Origin: Laburnicola sp. R22_1
Taxonomy: Eukaryota; Ascomycota; Dothideomycetes; Pleosporales; Didymosphaeriaceae
Reading direction: 5' to 3'
Length of the DNA stretch: 64,000 bases
NCBI GenBank assembly: GCA_014281115.1
Contig: JACONQ010000015.1
Span: 1,674,001 to 1,738,000, forward strand
The notes under the pieces were generated by a model. The model saw nothing but the letters and a program-made list of their open reading frames with translations, was not told the DNA's origin and ran no database searches. The position numbers and the translations under genes were made by a program. Positions 22,214-35,700 of this stretch are shown here, piece after piece (within the stretch, counting starts at the first letter, position 1; every line of letters starts with the position of its first letter).

Positions 22214-24410
22214 CCTTTGTTGCCGGCCCCTACCACCTCTATAGAAGCTAACCTATTAGAAAACTAGATATTCCTACTAAAAGTTGTTAGTAGGGACCTT
22301 AAGCGTTATTACTAAAACTTTTACGTAAGATTAAGGAGCTAGAGCTCTAACTAACCCATTAGTTATTGTAGCCATAATAAGTTGTCGAACTCCGCACGAA
22401 TTCTGTTAAGAAAGGAAAATAGCTAGTCTATAGGGCCTAGTTTGTTTTTAAATACTAGGTATAGGGCCCTAATAGCGCGAAATTTACTATTAATAGTCTT
22501 ACTAACTTAGGTGCTACTAATACCTACGTAAGTCGCGACTATGTACTAAGGAGAGGCCTAAAGATAGTAATGCTTAATTACCTAGTGTAATTGCGCTTAG
22601 GGGATAGTGTTATAAAGTAAGTACTAATAAAAGCTGCAGTACTACCTATTTATTATAGAGACTAGTTTAGTAAAAAATTAGCCTATATTATTAATATAAT
22701 AGGGTTTAACGTTATCTTTAGTATATTCTAGCTAAGCGCTTATAATCTAAATATTAACTAGGAAAAGAAGATAATGACTTTTAATAAGCCTTTCTGTATA
22801 GGCAACTACTATATAAAAAAACTACTAGTTATTGTCTCTAGTAAGGGCTATTAATAGTAGCTACTAAAACCGACTAAACTAAATCCTATGTATGCTAGAA
22901 TAGACATTGCAGTTGTCTCTAGGTATACTACCTCTCTTATAGTCCTTTAGTTAAATTATTATATAATATAGCTTTACCCTAAGTATATATAACGGCTAGA
23001 AGAAATCGATAAGTTACTAGACAATATTAATGACTTGGCTAACTTAGCTAATATTAAGGCTATATTTGCGCAACTATTTCGCGTAGATTTTATAGCTCTA
23101 ACCTAGAAGGACTTTAATAAGTTTTATTAGAAGATAAACTAGCTAGACAAGATAAAGAAGGAGATTATTAAGGCCCTATTGGCATGGGTCCATAATAAGT
23201 GGCAGGCGTTTATAGTTCCTAAGGAATAGCTATCGCCCTACTAGGCTAGAGTAGACTATAAGATTAACCTAGAACTGGGCGCGAGGCACCTAGCTGCCCA
23301 ATTATATAGTATAAGTAGAAAAGAAGCCCTAGCTGTAAAAGTATACGTTAATAAGAAGCTAAGCACTAAGAAAGTACGCTATAGTACCTCTGACTTTGCG
23401 GCGCCTATATTAGTTATTAAGAAGCCTAATAGCGGACTATAGATCTGTGTTGACTATTGTTAGCTTAACGCCATAATAGTTAAAAACAAAAACACGCTGC
23501 CTAATATATGCGAAACCCTTGCTTAGTTATTAGGCGTATAGTAGTTTAGTATACTTAATATTATTGCTACTTTCTATAAGATGCGTATTAGAGAGAGTAA
23601 TAAGTATAAGACCGTGTTTGTAACGCGATATAGTCTATTTAAATACCTAGTAATACCCTTTAGTCTCTATAACGCCCCGGCTATATTTTAGTCTTATATT
23701 AATAAAACTCTACGTGAGTACCTAGACGAGTTTTGCTTAGTATATATTAATAACGTCCTTATCTTTAGCTAGATATTAGCAGAGCATACGAATTATATAT
23801 AAAAGGTCTATTAGTAATTAAAGGAGGCCTGCCTATATCTTAATATTAACAAGTGCAAGTTTGCAGTTAAGAAGATTAAGTACCTTGGTCTTATTCTTAC
23901 TATTAATAGTATTAAAATAAACTCTACTAAGATTCGTGTTATAATAGAGTAATAACTCTCTATAAATATATGTAAGGTACAATTGTTCCTAGGCTTTATA
24001 AACTTTTACTAATAATTTATTATTAGGTATTCTAGATTAGTTTGCGCGCTTACTAACCTAATGCGTAAAGAAGCATTAGTAGAGTTTTCTTTAGAGCTAG
24101 ATAGACTAGCAGCCTAGTCTTTTAAATAGCTTAAGCACGCTTTTACTATCGCTTTGGTTTTAGCCCACTTTAATTTGGATCTTAAAACCTAGGTAGAGAG
24201 TGATGCCTCTAACTTTGTTATTACCGCCATACTTTCGTAGGTACAATAAGATAGTGCCCTTTGCCCTATTATCTTTATGTTAACTAAGATAATTCTAGCA
24301 AAGTGTAATTACGTAATCTATAATAAGGAGCTGCTTGCAATTATTAAGGCCTTTAAGAAGTAGTAACTAGAGTTCTTAGATAGCTTACTTATTAACGTCG
24401 TCTTAGATTA

Positions 24411-25927
24411 CGGAGGTGCCTTTTAAAAGTTCTTGCCCACCTTAGCGAGCAGGGGTATACGCCACATTCTTAATTAGGAAGCATCTTCGAGCCTACGTGG
24501 CCTTTGCTTCTAACCTCACAACCCCTTTATACTATTTGCTCTCTAATTAATACTGTCTTTGCGATGGCTCCTCACAATATTGCTATAAGGGCTTTAATAA
24601 TCACTCTTAAGGCTACTAGAAAGCCTAATAACGAGATCACTGGTCTAACAGGGATTTTAAAGCGGACGATTAACTTAATATTTGCGCGAGCAATTAAACG
24701 AGGCTTTGATCTATGCCAGCGGCTACTTAAGCTTATAGATAAATACCTTGAAGATGGCCATCGCTCTGGGAGGCCCTTAAAGCAGGATAATATTGCATAG
24801 AAAGTAGTTAACAGCGTACGCACTAACTACTATAGACAAGAAAAGTCTTACGCTAACGTTGCTGGCGCGCTTAGCTAAGAAGGATTTAATATCTCCGCTA
24901 CAACTGTCTAGCGCATCCTAAGAAAGGCAGGCTTTAAGAAGACAAAGCTAATAAGGAAACCTAGGTTAATAAAGAAGATAAAGGAGGCTTAGTATAATTA
25001 GTGCCTTTAGTATAAACACTAGACAATTAAGGATTAGAAGAATGTTATCTAGTCTAATAAAACGTCTGTGGTTCTCCTCTATAGGCGTGGAGGATACAGA
25101 ATATGGCGAAAGGCTAATAAGGCATTTGTTTGAAGTTGTATCTGTGAGAGGTAGAAGGGCTACTTTGAGTTTATGTTCTAGGGGCGCTTTTTATATAATA
25201 AGAAGGGGCCCTGTTACTGCTAGACGCCAGAAATAAAGAAAGAGAAGGAGGCTGCTACTGCTTAAATTAAGGAGCTTAACTAGGAGCTAGAGCCTATTAT
25301 AAAGGCATAATAGGAGCTTAAAAATAGAATGCGTCGCCTTGCTCTACGTAATAAGCCTAGACGATAACGTTAATAGATATGGAACAAGAAGACTAGAAAG
25401 GTTAGCTAGAGTAGAGGATTAGGTATTAACTAGTATTAATACTAGACGTTTGTCCTACTTCTAAAGCTTATACCCTTTGCTAAGGAGTGCAAAGCAGAGC
25501 GGCCAGGAATAGTTGTATAAAAAGATAAGGCGCCTTCTTATAATTATCACATCTAGAGCTACATATATAGCATCTATAATATTACGAAGCTGCTTTGGTG
25601 TGATAATTCACCTAATTTGAACGCTATTAAACCTTGCTGGCTATAGATAAAGAGAGCTACTATAAAGAAAGGTGCACTAAAGAGCAGAGCAGAGGCTGTC
25701 CGTGCTTGGGAGCAGTGCTGGCAAGTTCTACCTTAGGAGAAGATCTAGGCTTAGATTGAGCGTATTCCTGTTCATATTAAAAAGATCATTAAGGTAGAAG
25801 GAGGTAACGAGTATAAGGAGAATAGAAATCTTTATAGACTTAGATAATCGGATATATATCCAAATTAAGAATATGGCGCAGACCTCTACTCGCTAAGATG
25901 GGCAAGGACTTTTAAAAGGCACCTCCG
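24411..25927 (+). mobile_element. Tc1/mariner transposon inside the Gypsy RNase H
   Basis: Inverted ends of about 65 bp: left CGGAGGTGCCTTTTAAAAGT, right the same on the other strand with few transitions. TA duplications are at 24409-24410 and 25928-25929. Length 1517 bp. It inserted into already existing Gypsy coding sequence. Confidence 0.92.
24564..25850 (+). pseudogene. Tc1/mariner transposase relic
   Basis: Begins MAPHNIAIRALIITLKATRK at 24564 with an N-terminal helix-turn-helix region (open to 24800), then continues through many TAG/TAA stops. Fragments FKKTKLIRKPRL (about 24930) and the DDE_3-type region after 25070 are visible. Tc1/mariner transposases cut at TA. Confidence 0.75.
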
Positions 25928-27742
25928 TATAGGGCATTGGAATAGTTTATAATAATAAAATAGCTTAACTAATAATAGGCACGCTAGGCAAAGTTTTTAT
26001 CTAAGTTTAACTTTAGAATTATGTACCGCCTAGGCAAGCAGGGTGGCAAGCCAGACTCTCTTACTTATTGCCTGGGCGACTTACCGCGTAACGTTCGCGA
26101 CAACCGCCTTTAGCACTAGTTATAAATAATACTTACTCTTAACTATGTTAAACCTACCCAACTAGCAGTTACACCCAAACCTATTCTAATAATAGTTATA
26201 TTTTGCACTAAGCGACCTGCTAAGGGTGCGTCGCACGCCATATACTTAGCCCGCATAATAGTGAGTTTAGAGGAATTAGTTATAGCTTTAGCAGCAATAC
26301 TATACTAATTAAGTAAGAAGACTACTATAGATAGAATAGTTAAAGGTGTATCTCTAAAGAGTTGTAAGGGTTAGCCACTAGGATAGATAAATAACTTAGA
26401 TAAGAATCCCTCTATATAGAGTTATGTTGGATTAGTTTACTATCTAAAATAAGTAACTACTAAGAATGCTATTCTATAATAAATTGTGGAGGCTAAGTAG
26501 AACAGTATGCAATATTTGCCTATGGTGGTAATTTATAACTATAGCATTAAGGTTAAACTTTAGAACTACTTAATAGTAAATAGGTTAGTCTATTACTATG
26601 ACTAGATCTTTATTTTATTTAATAACGCTATACGTACTAATATTATATAGTCTTATTATAAGCTACCTAGAGTAGATTATGCTAGCAAACGTAGTACCTA
26701 TTACAAAGTTCGCTAGTATTATTACTAGTCTAGTATAATAGATACAGTGGCCTATTATATGCGCGACTATATTATCTATTACTATTTAAAGCTATTTAAA
26801 AAATAGAAATATGGGCTTCTCTACTTACTACTTATACTAAAGCGTTTCTGAAAAGATATCTCTATTAACTTTATTACGTCGCTACTAGAGTGCATGCAGA
26901 GTAGGGTTACTTATTAATATATTATAGTTGTTATTAATTGCCTATTAAAGCAGCATAAGTATATTGTGCTACTATTATTAGATATAGAAGTTATTATTAG
27001 GGCCTTTATTAAGCATATATAGCGCGAGGAGGGTTTTCCTAATACTATTGTCTCTAACCGCGGAGCTTAGTTTACGTCCTATTTTTAAAAGGAGCTCTGC
27101 TATAGTGTAGGTATAAGGCCCGCACTTATAATAGCTTTTTACCTAGAGGGTAATAGGTAGACTAAAATTATAAACGCTATCTAAAAAGTGTACTTACGCT
27201 ATTACACTAACTATATATAAAATAACTAGATTAACTAGTTGCCTATTACTTAACTTATAATAAACTATAAGGAAAATGTGTCTACTAGTGTTATGCTATT
27301 ACTTACAACTAAGGGTTACCTACTATAATAGGGTTTCGAGCCTATTATCCTAGTTACTATAATAGAGCGCTATATAAAATTGCCATATAAGAATGCCTAG
27401 TAGATAGTCTAATATATTAAGAACGTTATGCGTTTTATAAATAAAAATCTAGCTTAGGCTTAGGCTAAAATAGGATTTTATGCAAATAAAGGGCGATAAC
27501 TCGCGCTAGTGTATAATATTAGGGATATAGTTTACCTTAACGCGTATAATATACTATTACTACAATCTAATAAGGGTCTTAATATTAAGAACTTAGGGCT
27601 ATTTCTTATTACTAAGGTCTTTAATAATTACACGTACTGGCTAGAGTTCCTAACTAGTTACTATAATATCTATTTGTGGTTTTACGCCTGGCTGTTATAT
27701 AACGCCCCTAACACTATCTAACTACCTAATAAGAAAGGTATG

Positions 27743-27868
27743 TGGCGTTAAATTAACTACCTAGGGGTAGCACGACAAAGGCTTTTATCTTAAATAATAT
27801 AATAAAAAAAGCAGAGCCCCCTGCTTAGTAATTAAAAAGAGCGTGAAAAAGGTAATAACAAAAAAAAA
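27743..27868 (+). repeat. Short dispersed retroposon-like repeat, copy C
   Basis: 126 bp, starting TGGCGTTAAATTAACTACCT and ending in a run of A. Flanked by 12-bp duplications AAGAAAGGTATG (27731-27742) and AAGGAAGGTATA (27869-27880), which differ only by G/A transitions. The hairpin AAGCAG-AGCCCC-CTGCTT is intact here. Lies just after the Gypsy integrase. Confidence 0.75.
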
Positions 27869-28030
27869 AAGGAAGGTATAGTCACAATAGACGTGCCTAT
27901 TACCCTGCTAGTAGAGTTATAGGACTACTTTATTAACTATATAGTTAATAGTAAGGTAAACTATTACTATAAGAATTCTTTAATAGGTATAAAGGGACTA
28001 CTTATATATAAAGTTAGATATAAAAACTTC

Positions 28031-28093
28031 TCTAAGTAGAACGCTAACTCTAAGTAGAACGCTAACTCTAAGTAGAATGCTAACTCTAAGTAG
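28031..28093 (+). repeat. 18-bp tandem repeat, 3.5 copies
   Basis: Unit TCTAAGTAGAACGCTAAC at 28031, 28049 and 28067, plus a partial unit to 28093. The sister minus-strand Gypsy has only one unit at the matching place (near 32600), so it expanded in this copy. Confidence 0.85.
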
Positions 28094-28630
28094 TAGCCCT
28101 ATATAGATATATTAGACTATAAGAAGGTTGTTAAGACTTACCACTATAATAATAATAGTAAACTAGGTCCGTATAAACTATATAAGGATCTTATAGTTAT
28201 ATACCTAAGAGATAATAGAGTAGAGAACTCTAAGCTTTTGGCCCCTACGTCTAAGGCGTGGGATTAAGGTACCTCTTAAGATAATATTATGCCGTAAAGC
28301 TACTAGGATAGGCTGTAGACTACCTACTAACTAGATCTATTAGATAATCTTTTTAGGTAATATGTTTCTCTCTAGGCTATACCTATATAGAGACGCCTAG
28401 ATTATTTTATATTTTAAACATAACTACTATAACGCGTAGAGAAGGGGCGCTTACTTTACTAGCTTGTATTCTAGAAAAGGTTATCTATTTAGATATTTCT
28501 AAATATTTTTAGATATTTTCTTGCCTATTAGAATGTTTCTTAATAGTCTATAATAGTTCGCGATAATTTATAATAGAGTATAAGATAGTTATAGGTCTCT
28601 TTAGTCTGTCTTGCTAGAGCTAAGACTTTT

Positions 28631-28652
28631 AAAGGGGGGGGGGGGGGAGTAA
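28631..28652 (+). other. Polypurine tract of plus-strand Gypsy with a 14-G run
   Basis: AAA followed by 14 G (28634-28647) and AGTAA directly before the 3' LTR. Confidence 0.8.
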
Positions 28653-28831
28653 TATTAGGGATTAGTCATTAGCACTAGTTTGGCCCAACGTACCTTTAGC
28701 CCCGCGCGCTAGTCTCTTAGTTAGCACTAGCACGCTCTTAGGCTACTGCTATATAGGTGGTATACGGCACCTAGTATCCTTATTATAGCAATTTAACCTA
28801 TTTAATAATTAAGCCTAATTGCTCCCTTATA
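28653..28831 (+). repeat. 3' LTR of plus-strand Gypsy
   Basis: 179 bp, matching 19976-20154. The first bases are now TATTAGGG (TG to TA by RIP). TTAT follows at 28832-28835. Confidence 0.85.
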
Positions 28832-29075
28832 TTATTAATATTATACTATATTCTAATTACTACTCTTACTTTTATACTATTTTTACTATCTTTTTTATTA
28901 TTAATCTCTATTATAGTTAGAGCTAATACGCAACACTTTATAATAGCTCTTATAACTCTAAGTAAGTATTTAAAGGCTAGCTTAACTATAGCTTAGTATT
29001 TCTCTATAAAAATTGCAACTTATAGCACTCTTACTTATAATAGTAAGCCTTTACTACCTACTCTAGATTTCTATA

Positions 29076-30865
29076 AGCTCGGCTATATAGATTCCGCGCA
29101 CATAGGGTTTTCGCGCATCCTACCCAAATACGCACCCCTTAGAAAACACGCGATATCTCCTAACGCTCTATTATAATTACCACGTAGTACACATAGACTA
29201 TAGAGTAGCTGCTGCTATAACTACTGCTACTATTTCTACAGCTTTTTCTATAGTAGATCTACTCTATTAAGTAGCTAAAGCCTTAGCTGCGCGTATAGCC
29301 TTTATAATAGTCTCTACTTCTGTAAAGCGTTGATTTAGGTCTATCTAAACGCGCTTTCGTGGCTAGTGAGAGCTAGCAGTCTATAGATAATACTTAAGGC
29401 GTCTTTTCTCTAATTCTAGCCCTGCAGCTCTAGCATTCGCAGCTGCTAGTGCCTTACCTGCTTTTTATAGGAGGAGCCAGGTCCTACAACCTAGGTTTTT
29501 AAGGCTCTAGACGTCGCGCTGCGCTAAGTAGAGATCCTAAGAGCCTTAAGGGGTAGAGAGGAAGCTCTAAGGCTGCTGCTAAGGCTGCTGCTAAGGCGTA
29601 GGCGTTGTGGGCCTCTGAGAGACCTACGACAAGCTAAGTATGTGATTAATATTAAATGGGCAGATACTAGCAGCCTGCTAACCAGCTTAAATTATACGCT
29701 TTGTGAAGCCTTCCTCTCTAGCTTAATAGTAGCAGGCAATAAAGCGCTCCTTTTTAATAGGCGCGACGTTGTTGAGCGATGCGAGCTCCTAGATTTGGCG
29801 TTAGTAACTAGACTTAATTACTAAGAAAGGAGCGAGATTAAGAGGCTGTAAGATATAAGAAGAGTGCGCAGGTAGGTATAGGAGCTCGATTTAATACTAT
29901 TTATAGAGCTAGAGGAACTTAATATTAATATAGCTGCTGTGGCTATTAAGAATAAGGAGGCGGTACTAGCTATTACCTACAGCTGTCTTAGGGATAAATA
30001 TACGCTGTAGCCACTTAACGCCTATCGCTTTTAACGTCTATCCATTCTTAGAGGTTATATAGAGCTAGCTAGATACGCAGAACAAGGGGAACTAGGTAGT
30101 CTGTAGGCTTTGGCCCTTAAAGATGACTGCGCAGCGTAGTTTCCGCCCTATCGCTAATACACACTTAATTATAGAGACCTACTCGCGATTCTCTAGAGAC
30201 TAAATATAAGCCTTCTTTTTCTAGCTACTAGAGAGTACTCCAGTGTTTGTACATACTTCTAGAGCAAGCCCTATCTTATCTATATTCTAGATATCCTTAT
30301 TGCGTATATTTAGGCGCTTTCTAGTCCTCTTAAAGAGCTCTAGAAAGGCGCGCACCTGCTCTAGAGTCGCTGCCTTGGCTCTCTAAGCCTCTAGCTTTCT
30401 ACTAACTACTAAGGTAACGTGTAGCTGGCGCTAGATAAAGTGTGAAAGCTAGAGCTTGCTAACAGACTAATTGTCGCTATTTATACGCAGAATTCGATTC
30501 GCTATTTCTTAAGCGCGAGCGTGTGAGGGAGGGCAAGCGCGCGCATCTTCTTCGAGGATCTACTCTACTAGGAAGTCTTCCTATAGAGAAGTTAGCCGCT
30601 GCTAATATTAATAGCTAATCGCGCTATTTGTTGTGCCGTTAATTCGATCGCGTAAAGTAGATAGAGGAATACTATACGCCTTTGCAGCTGCGCGCTGGCT
30701 AGTATAAAGGCCTATAATAAAATTACTAATAGCTAATTGTATAGCTGCCTTATAAGTGTCCATTTTGCCGAGCGTTGTTAAGAGATATCGCGTCTTTTCT
30801 AAGAGGTGCGTATTTGGGTAGAATGCGCGAAAACCCTATGTGCGCGGAATCTATATAGCCGAGCT
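29076..30865 (-). mobile_element. pogo-type DNA transposon (pogo-2)
   Basis: About 90-bp near-identical inverted ends: left AGCTCGGCTATATAGATTCC from 29076, right its complement ending at 30865. TA duplications are at 29074-29075 and 30866-30867. Length 1790 bp. It sits in the interior of the outer retrotransposon. Confidence 0.9.
29230..30763 (-). pseudogene. pogo-2 transposase relic
   Basis: Starts MDTYKAAIQLAISNFIIGLY at 30763 with a psq/CENP-B-type helix-turn-helix (SQRAAAKAYSIPLSTLRDRI). The DDE core is recognisable at about 29950-30130 (VIFKGQSLQ, then IGVKWLQRIFIPKT). Many stops; the C-terminal end is uncertain. The plus-strand open frame 29642-29824 is a shadow. Confidence 0.7.
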
Positions 30866-31780
30866 TAGTATTAAGAACCTTAAGAAGTTTATACGTAATA
30901 AGACTATAAAGAACTATTATAAAGTTAGTTCTTTAGTTCTTTTATATTATTCTTTACTAATTTTAAGTAGTTTTTTAAAAACTTAAGCTATAATTAAAAG
31001 ACCCTTAAGGCTATCTATATAATATCTAAGAAGTGCGTCTTTAAGGCTGCCTATAATTATAAAAAAAACCTACTAAAGCTGCTTTAAGCAGCTTATTTTC
31101 TATTCGTAGAGACTTATAAGAAAAAAGTATAACTATAAAGTTTATATTATTTATTCTAGTAAGTGTTTAGATATAATATAATAATTCTCTAGTAAACTTC
31201 TTTCTTACTAATTTATATCTTAGATCTAGAATAGCTTATAAAAGAACTTCGCTAAAACTAAATTTACTAACCTTATTCTAGAATATATTCTTTATAGTAA
31301 TAGTTATACTAGTAAGCCTCTTATTAATCTCTAGTAAGCTTATCTTAACGTCTTTATTTATAAGCATAGTTTTACTATTTAGAATGCTTAAGTTAAGCCC
31401 TAGGAGATAAATAACGCTAATACTAAATATTCTAGATAGAATATAGAGCTTCTATATTAGATTTTTATAGTTTAGTAAAATACTTATACTATTCTTTAAG
31501 CTCTTTCTAATAAACTTACTATAAGTCCTAGGTTTTTTTAGAGTTTGTCTTCTTTAGCTAATATTATGCTATAGTTAATTGTCACTCCTACTCTATATAT
31601 TCTAGAGTCTCCCTATTAGAATCTAGTTAAGCTTATCTTAAAAATTATAGAGACTATCTGCGCTAGTAAAATATTAGAAAAATATAAGATTACTACTCTT
31701 TTTGAGTGTATTAAGTAGATTTTAGGTTTTATAACTATTAGTCCTAATTAAATTACTATCCTTTACAAAAAGGTTAAAAG

Positions 31781-31999
31781 TGTAAGAGAGTAATGGAACT
31801 TAATTGTTAAATAGGTTAAATTGCTATAATAAGGATACTAGGTGCCGCATACTACCTATATAGCAGCGGTCCTAAGGGCGCGCTAGTACTACCTAATTGG
31901 GACTAGCGCGCGGGGCTAGATTAATGTTGGGCAAACTGGGTCGGATTAACGTCGGGCCAACCAGAGGTCCAATGGGCTAATGGGCAGCAATCCCTAACA
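31781..31999 (-). repeat. 3' LTR of minus-strand Gypsy
   Basis: 219 bp; in minus orientation TGTTAGGG...CTTACA, with the terminal CA still unmutated. A polypurine tract (complement of TTACTCCCCCCTTTAAAA, 32000-32017) adjoins it. Confidence 0.85.
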
Positions 32000-32759
32000 T
32001 TACTCCCCCCTTTAAAAGCCTTAGCTCCGGCGAGGCAAACTAAGAAAAACCATATTAGAGGCACTAATTACGTAGCTTAATAAATATTGTAAACTATTAT
32101 AATTTATTATAAACTATTATAGACTATTTAAGACTATTTAAAACTATTTAGAAATATTATAATAAGTAAAATAACTATTAGATAACTTCCCTTAGTACAC
32201 AAGCTAGTAAAGTAAGTGCTCTACCACTACGTGTTATAGTAGTTATGTCTAATAAGACGACCTAGGCGTCTTCTTAGGTGTAGCCTAGAGAGAGGCCTAT
32301 TACCCAAAAAGGTTGTCTAAAACAGCCAGTTAGCGGGCGCTCCACATGCCTATTCTGGCAGTCTCGCGGCATAATATTATATTAAGAGGTACCTTAATCT
32401 CACGCATGTGCGTACGTAAGGGCCAGAAGCTCAGAGTCCCTAACTCTATTATCCTAAAGGTATATAACTATAAAATCCTTGTATAACGCCAGATCTTTAT
32501 ATAGGGCATATGGGCTAGGTTTCCTATTATTATTTCTGTAATATGCTTTGATAGCTTTCTCGCAACCTAATATGTCTATGTAGGGCTGCCACTTAGAGTT
32601 AGCGTTTTACTTAGGAGAGTTTTTATACTAGACTCTATATATAAGTAGCCTCTTATTGCCTATTAAAGAATTCTTGCAGCAATAGTTAACCTTACTATCG
32701 ACTATAGAGTCGACGTAGTAGTCCTATAACTCTACTAGTAGGGTAACAGGCGCGTTTAT

Positions 32760-35700
32760 TGCGACTATGCTCTTCTTATTAGGAAGCTAGACGGCCCTGG
32801 GGGCGTTATATAATAGCCAGGCGTAAAACTATGGGTGTATGTTATAGTAACTTGTAGAAAGCTCTAACTAGTACGTATAGTCGCGAAAGACCTCTGCGAT
32901 AAGAAATAGTCCCAAATTCTTAACGTCGAGACCTTTATTAGGATGAAGAGATATAATATTACACACATCTAAATAAACCATATTCCTAATAGTATATACT
33001 AGTGCGAGTTATTAACTCTTATTTGCGTAAAACTCTATTTTTAATTAGGCATAGTCTAGATTTTTATTTATAAAGCGTATAACGTCTTTAATGCAATAAA
33101 CTATTTACTAGACGTCCTTACGTTGTAATTTCTTATAATAGTCTATTGCTATAACTAAGATAACAGGTTTAAAGCCCTATCGCAGCAAGTAGCCCTTAGT
33201 CGCAAGCAATAGCGCGACTTTAGTAGACACGCTTTCTTTATAATTTATAGCAAGTTGCGCGATAGGCAACTAGTTAATCTAGTTATTCTGTGTGTAATTA
33301 ACGTAATAACGTAAATACGCCTTTAGGATAGCATTTATAAGCGCGAGTTACGTATTTACCTATTTATAAAGCTTCCTTTAAAAGTAGGACGTAAACTAGG
33401 CGCTGTGATTAGAGACAATAGTATTAGAAAACCCCTCCTCGCGCTATATATACTTAATAAAGGCTCTAATAATAATCTTAATATCTAGTAATAGAAGCGC
33501 AATATACTTGTGTTGCTTAGACAGGCAGTTAACTACCACTATAATATAATAATAGATAACTCCGCCGCGCGTGCAATCTGGCAATAGAGTAATAAAATTA
33601 ATAAAGATATCTTTTTAGAAACGCTTTGGCACTAGTAGTGGGCAAAGAAGTTCTTATTTCTATTTCTTAAATAGCTTTAAGCGATAGTAGGTAACACAAT
33701 CGCGTGTATAATAAGTAACTATATCTATTATGCTAGGCTAGTAATAGTGCTGGCTAACCTTATAGTACGTTCCTCTTTTCTCTGCGTGTCCTACCCCTGG
33801 GGGTTTATAACACAACTGTACAATATCCGTGCAGAGAACGTTATTAAAGGGGACGAAAATTCGTTTTTAGAAAAACACTAAACTATTAGTAATATTATAG
33901 TCTTGTAATTTTACCTTAACGTTATAGTTATGTATTACTACTACTAGAAGACGTTGTATGCCCTATTACTTTACTATAACAATCTATTATAGAATAGGAT
34001 CTCTAGTAGTTACCTATTTTAACTAGTCTATTATACTAATATAACTTTATATAGAGGGATCCTTACTTAGCAACTCTACCTATTCTGGCAAAGTGGCCTC
34101 GTAACTCTCTAGAGGGCTGTTATTAACTGTCCTATCTTTAACAGGTCTCTTCTTACTAAGATAGTATAACCTTATAGTAAGGCTAACTACTAACTTCTTT
34201 ATTCCTACTAGTATTTGTGCGAGGTAAGTAGCGTGTAATGCTTCTTTGGCGGAATGCTCTATAAGTAGTGTAACTATCTTTAAGATAGGTTTGGATATAA
34301 CTACTAGTAGGATAGGTTTAACGCGGTTAAGTGTAAGAATTATTTGCACTTAGTATTAAAAATAATTGTCTAGTACGTCGCGTGGCAAGTTATCCGGATA
34401 ATAGGTAAGAGAATTAGACTTTCCATCCTGCCTGCCCAGCTAGTAAGTAATCTTAAAGTTAAACTCAAAGAGAAATTCCGTCTAGCGAGCCTAATAATAG
34501 TTTAACTATTTTGTGGTTATAAACCACTCTAGTGCTTTGTAGTCTAATATTATATTAATAAGCAACCTATTAAATAGCTTAGGTCGCTAGTCTTTAAAAG
34601 CCTTAATAATCGCAAGAAGTTTTTTATTATAAATCGCGTAGTTGCACTCCGCTAGTATTATTTTTATAGACATAAAGGTAATAGGATGCAGAGCGCCCTT
34701 ATATATCTAAGATAAGACTATAACAATAATAAAGTCTAACGCGTCTATCTTAACCCACATCTCTAGGTCTAGATTAAAATGTGCCAGGATTAGGGCTATT
34801 ATAAACGCGTTCTTAAGCTACTTAAATACTTTAGCGACGGGGCCTTACAGGTTAAGAGGGAACTCCGTAGAAGCCTCTTTGCGGGTTAGGTCTATTAGTA
34901 CTCTTGCTAAGCTTAAGTAGCTAATAATAAATCGCCTATAAAAGTTCGCAAATCCTAAAAATGACTACACCTCACGCACATTAGTAGGAAGCTACCATTT
35001 AGTTATAATGCGGATCTTAGTAGGATTCATCTTAATACTATTAATAGTAAGGATAAGTCCTAGGTATTTAACCTTCTTAACCGCGAACTCGCACTTATTA
35101 ATATTAAGGTACAGCCTAGCCTTTTTTAAGCGTTAATAGACTCTACAGACATAGTTCTTATATTTAACTAACGTCTTGCTAAAGACCAGGACGTTATTAA
35201 TATATGCCAAACAAAATTCATCTAGGTATTCCTATAGTGTCTTATTAATATAAGACTAGAAAGTCGCTAGTGCGTTGCACAATTCAAAAGGTATAACAAA
35301 ATATTTAAACAACCCATACTATATTACAAAGGCAGTTTTGTATTTATCTTTATTCTTAATACGCACCTTATAAAAGGCCGCGATAATATTAAGGACGCTA
35401 AACTACTACACCCCAGATAGTTAGAAGAGCGTCTTATAGATATTAGGTGACGCGTTCTTGTTTTTTACCATAGCAGCGTTTAGCTAACAATAGTTAACAC
35501 AGATACGTAGGCCTCTATTAGGCTTCTTAACAACTAGTACCAGAGCCGTAAAATCTAAGGTGCTGCGTCGCACCTCACCCATACTAAGCTTCTCGTCAAC
35601 GTACGCCTTTACCGCCAGAGCCTTCTTTCTGCTTATACCATATAGCCGGGCGGCGGGGTGCTTTGCCCCAGGTTCTAAGTTAATCTCATAGTCTACCCCA

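Larger units (their letters stand above)
22430..27721 (+). pseudogene. Pol relic of plus-strand Gypsy (protease, RT, RNase H, integrase)
   Basis: Reverse transcriptase blocks are at 23.4-24.1 kb: AAPILVIKKPNSGL, FYKMRIRE, and the catalytic motif now YINN at 23743-23754 (expected YIDD; GAT/GAC to AAT/AAC is a RIP-type change). RNase H continues to 24408, where the Tc1 insertion breaks it, and resumes at 25930 with [14 protein letters not shown]. Integrase follows (about 26.9-27.7 kb, with SVGIRPALIIAFY) and ends LLYNAPNTI at 27721. Dozens of stops; not functional. Confidence 0.85.
19976..28831 (+). mobile_element. Ty3/Gypsy LTR retrotransposon, plus strand, RIP-dead
   Basis: 179-bp LTRs at 19976-20154 and 28653-28831 (TGTTAG...CTTATA), flanked by TTAT at 19972-19975 and 28832-28835. 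Internal order gag, protease, reverse transcriptase, RNase H, integrase is typical of Ty3/Gypsy. A Tc1/mariner (24411-25927) sits in the RNase H part and a short retroposon (copy C) lies after the integrase. Without the Tc1 insertion it is about 7.3 kb. It lies inside the outer retrotransposon. Confidence 0.9.

Noticed and set aside
29642..29824. 60-aa plus-strand frame in pogo-2
   Set aside because: The transposase is on the minus strand (HTH at 30763 and DDE fragments); this frame is antisense.
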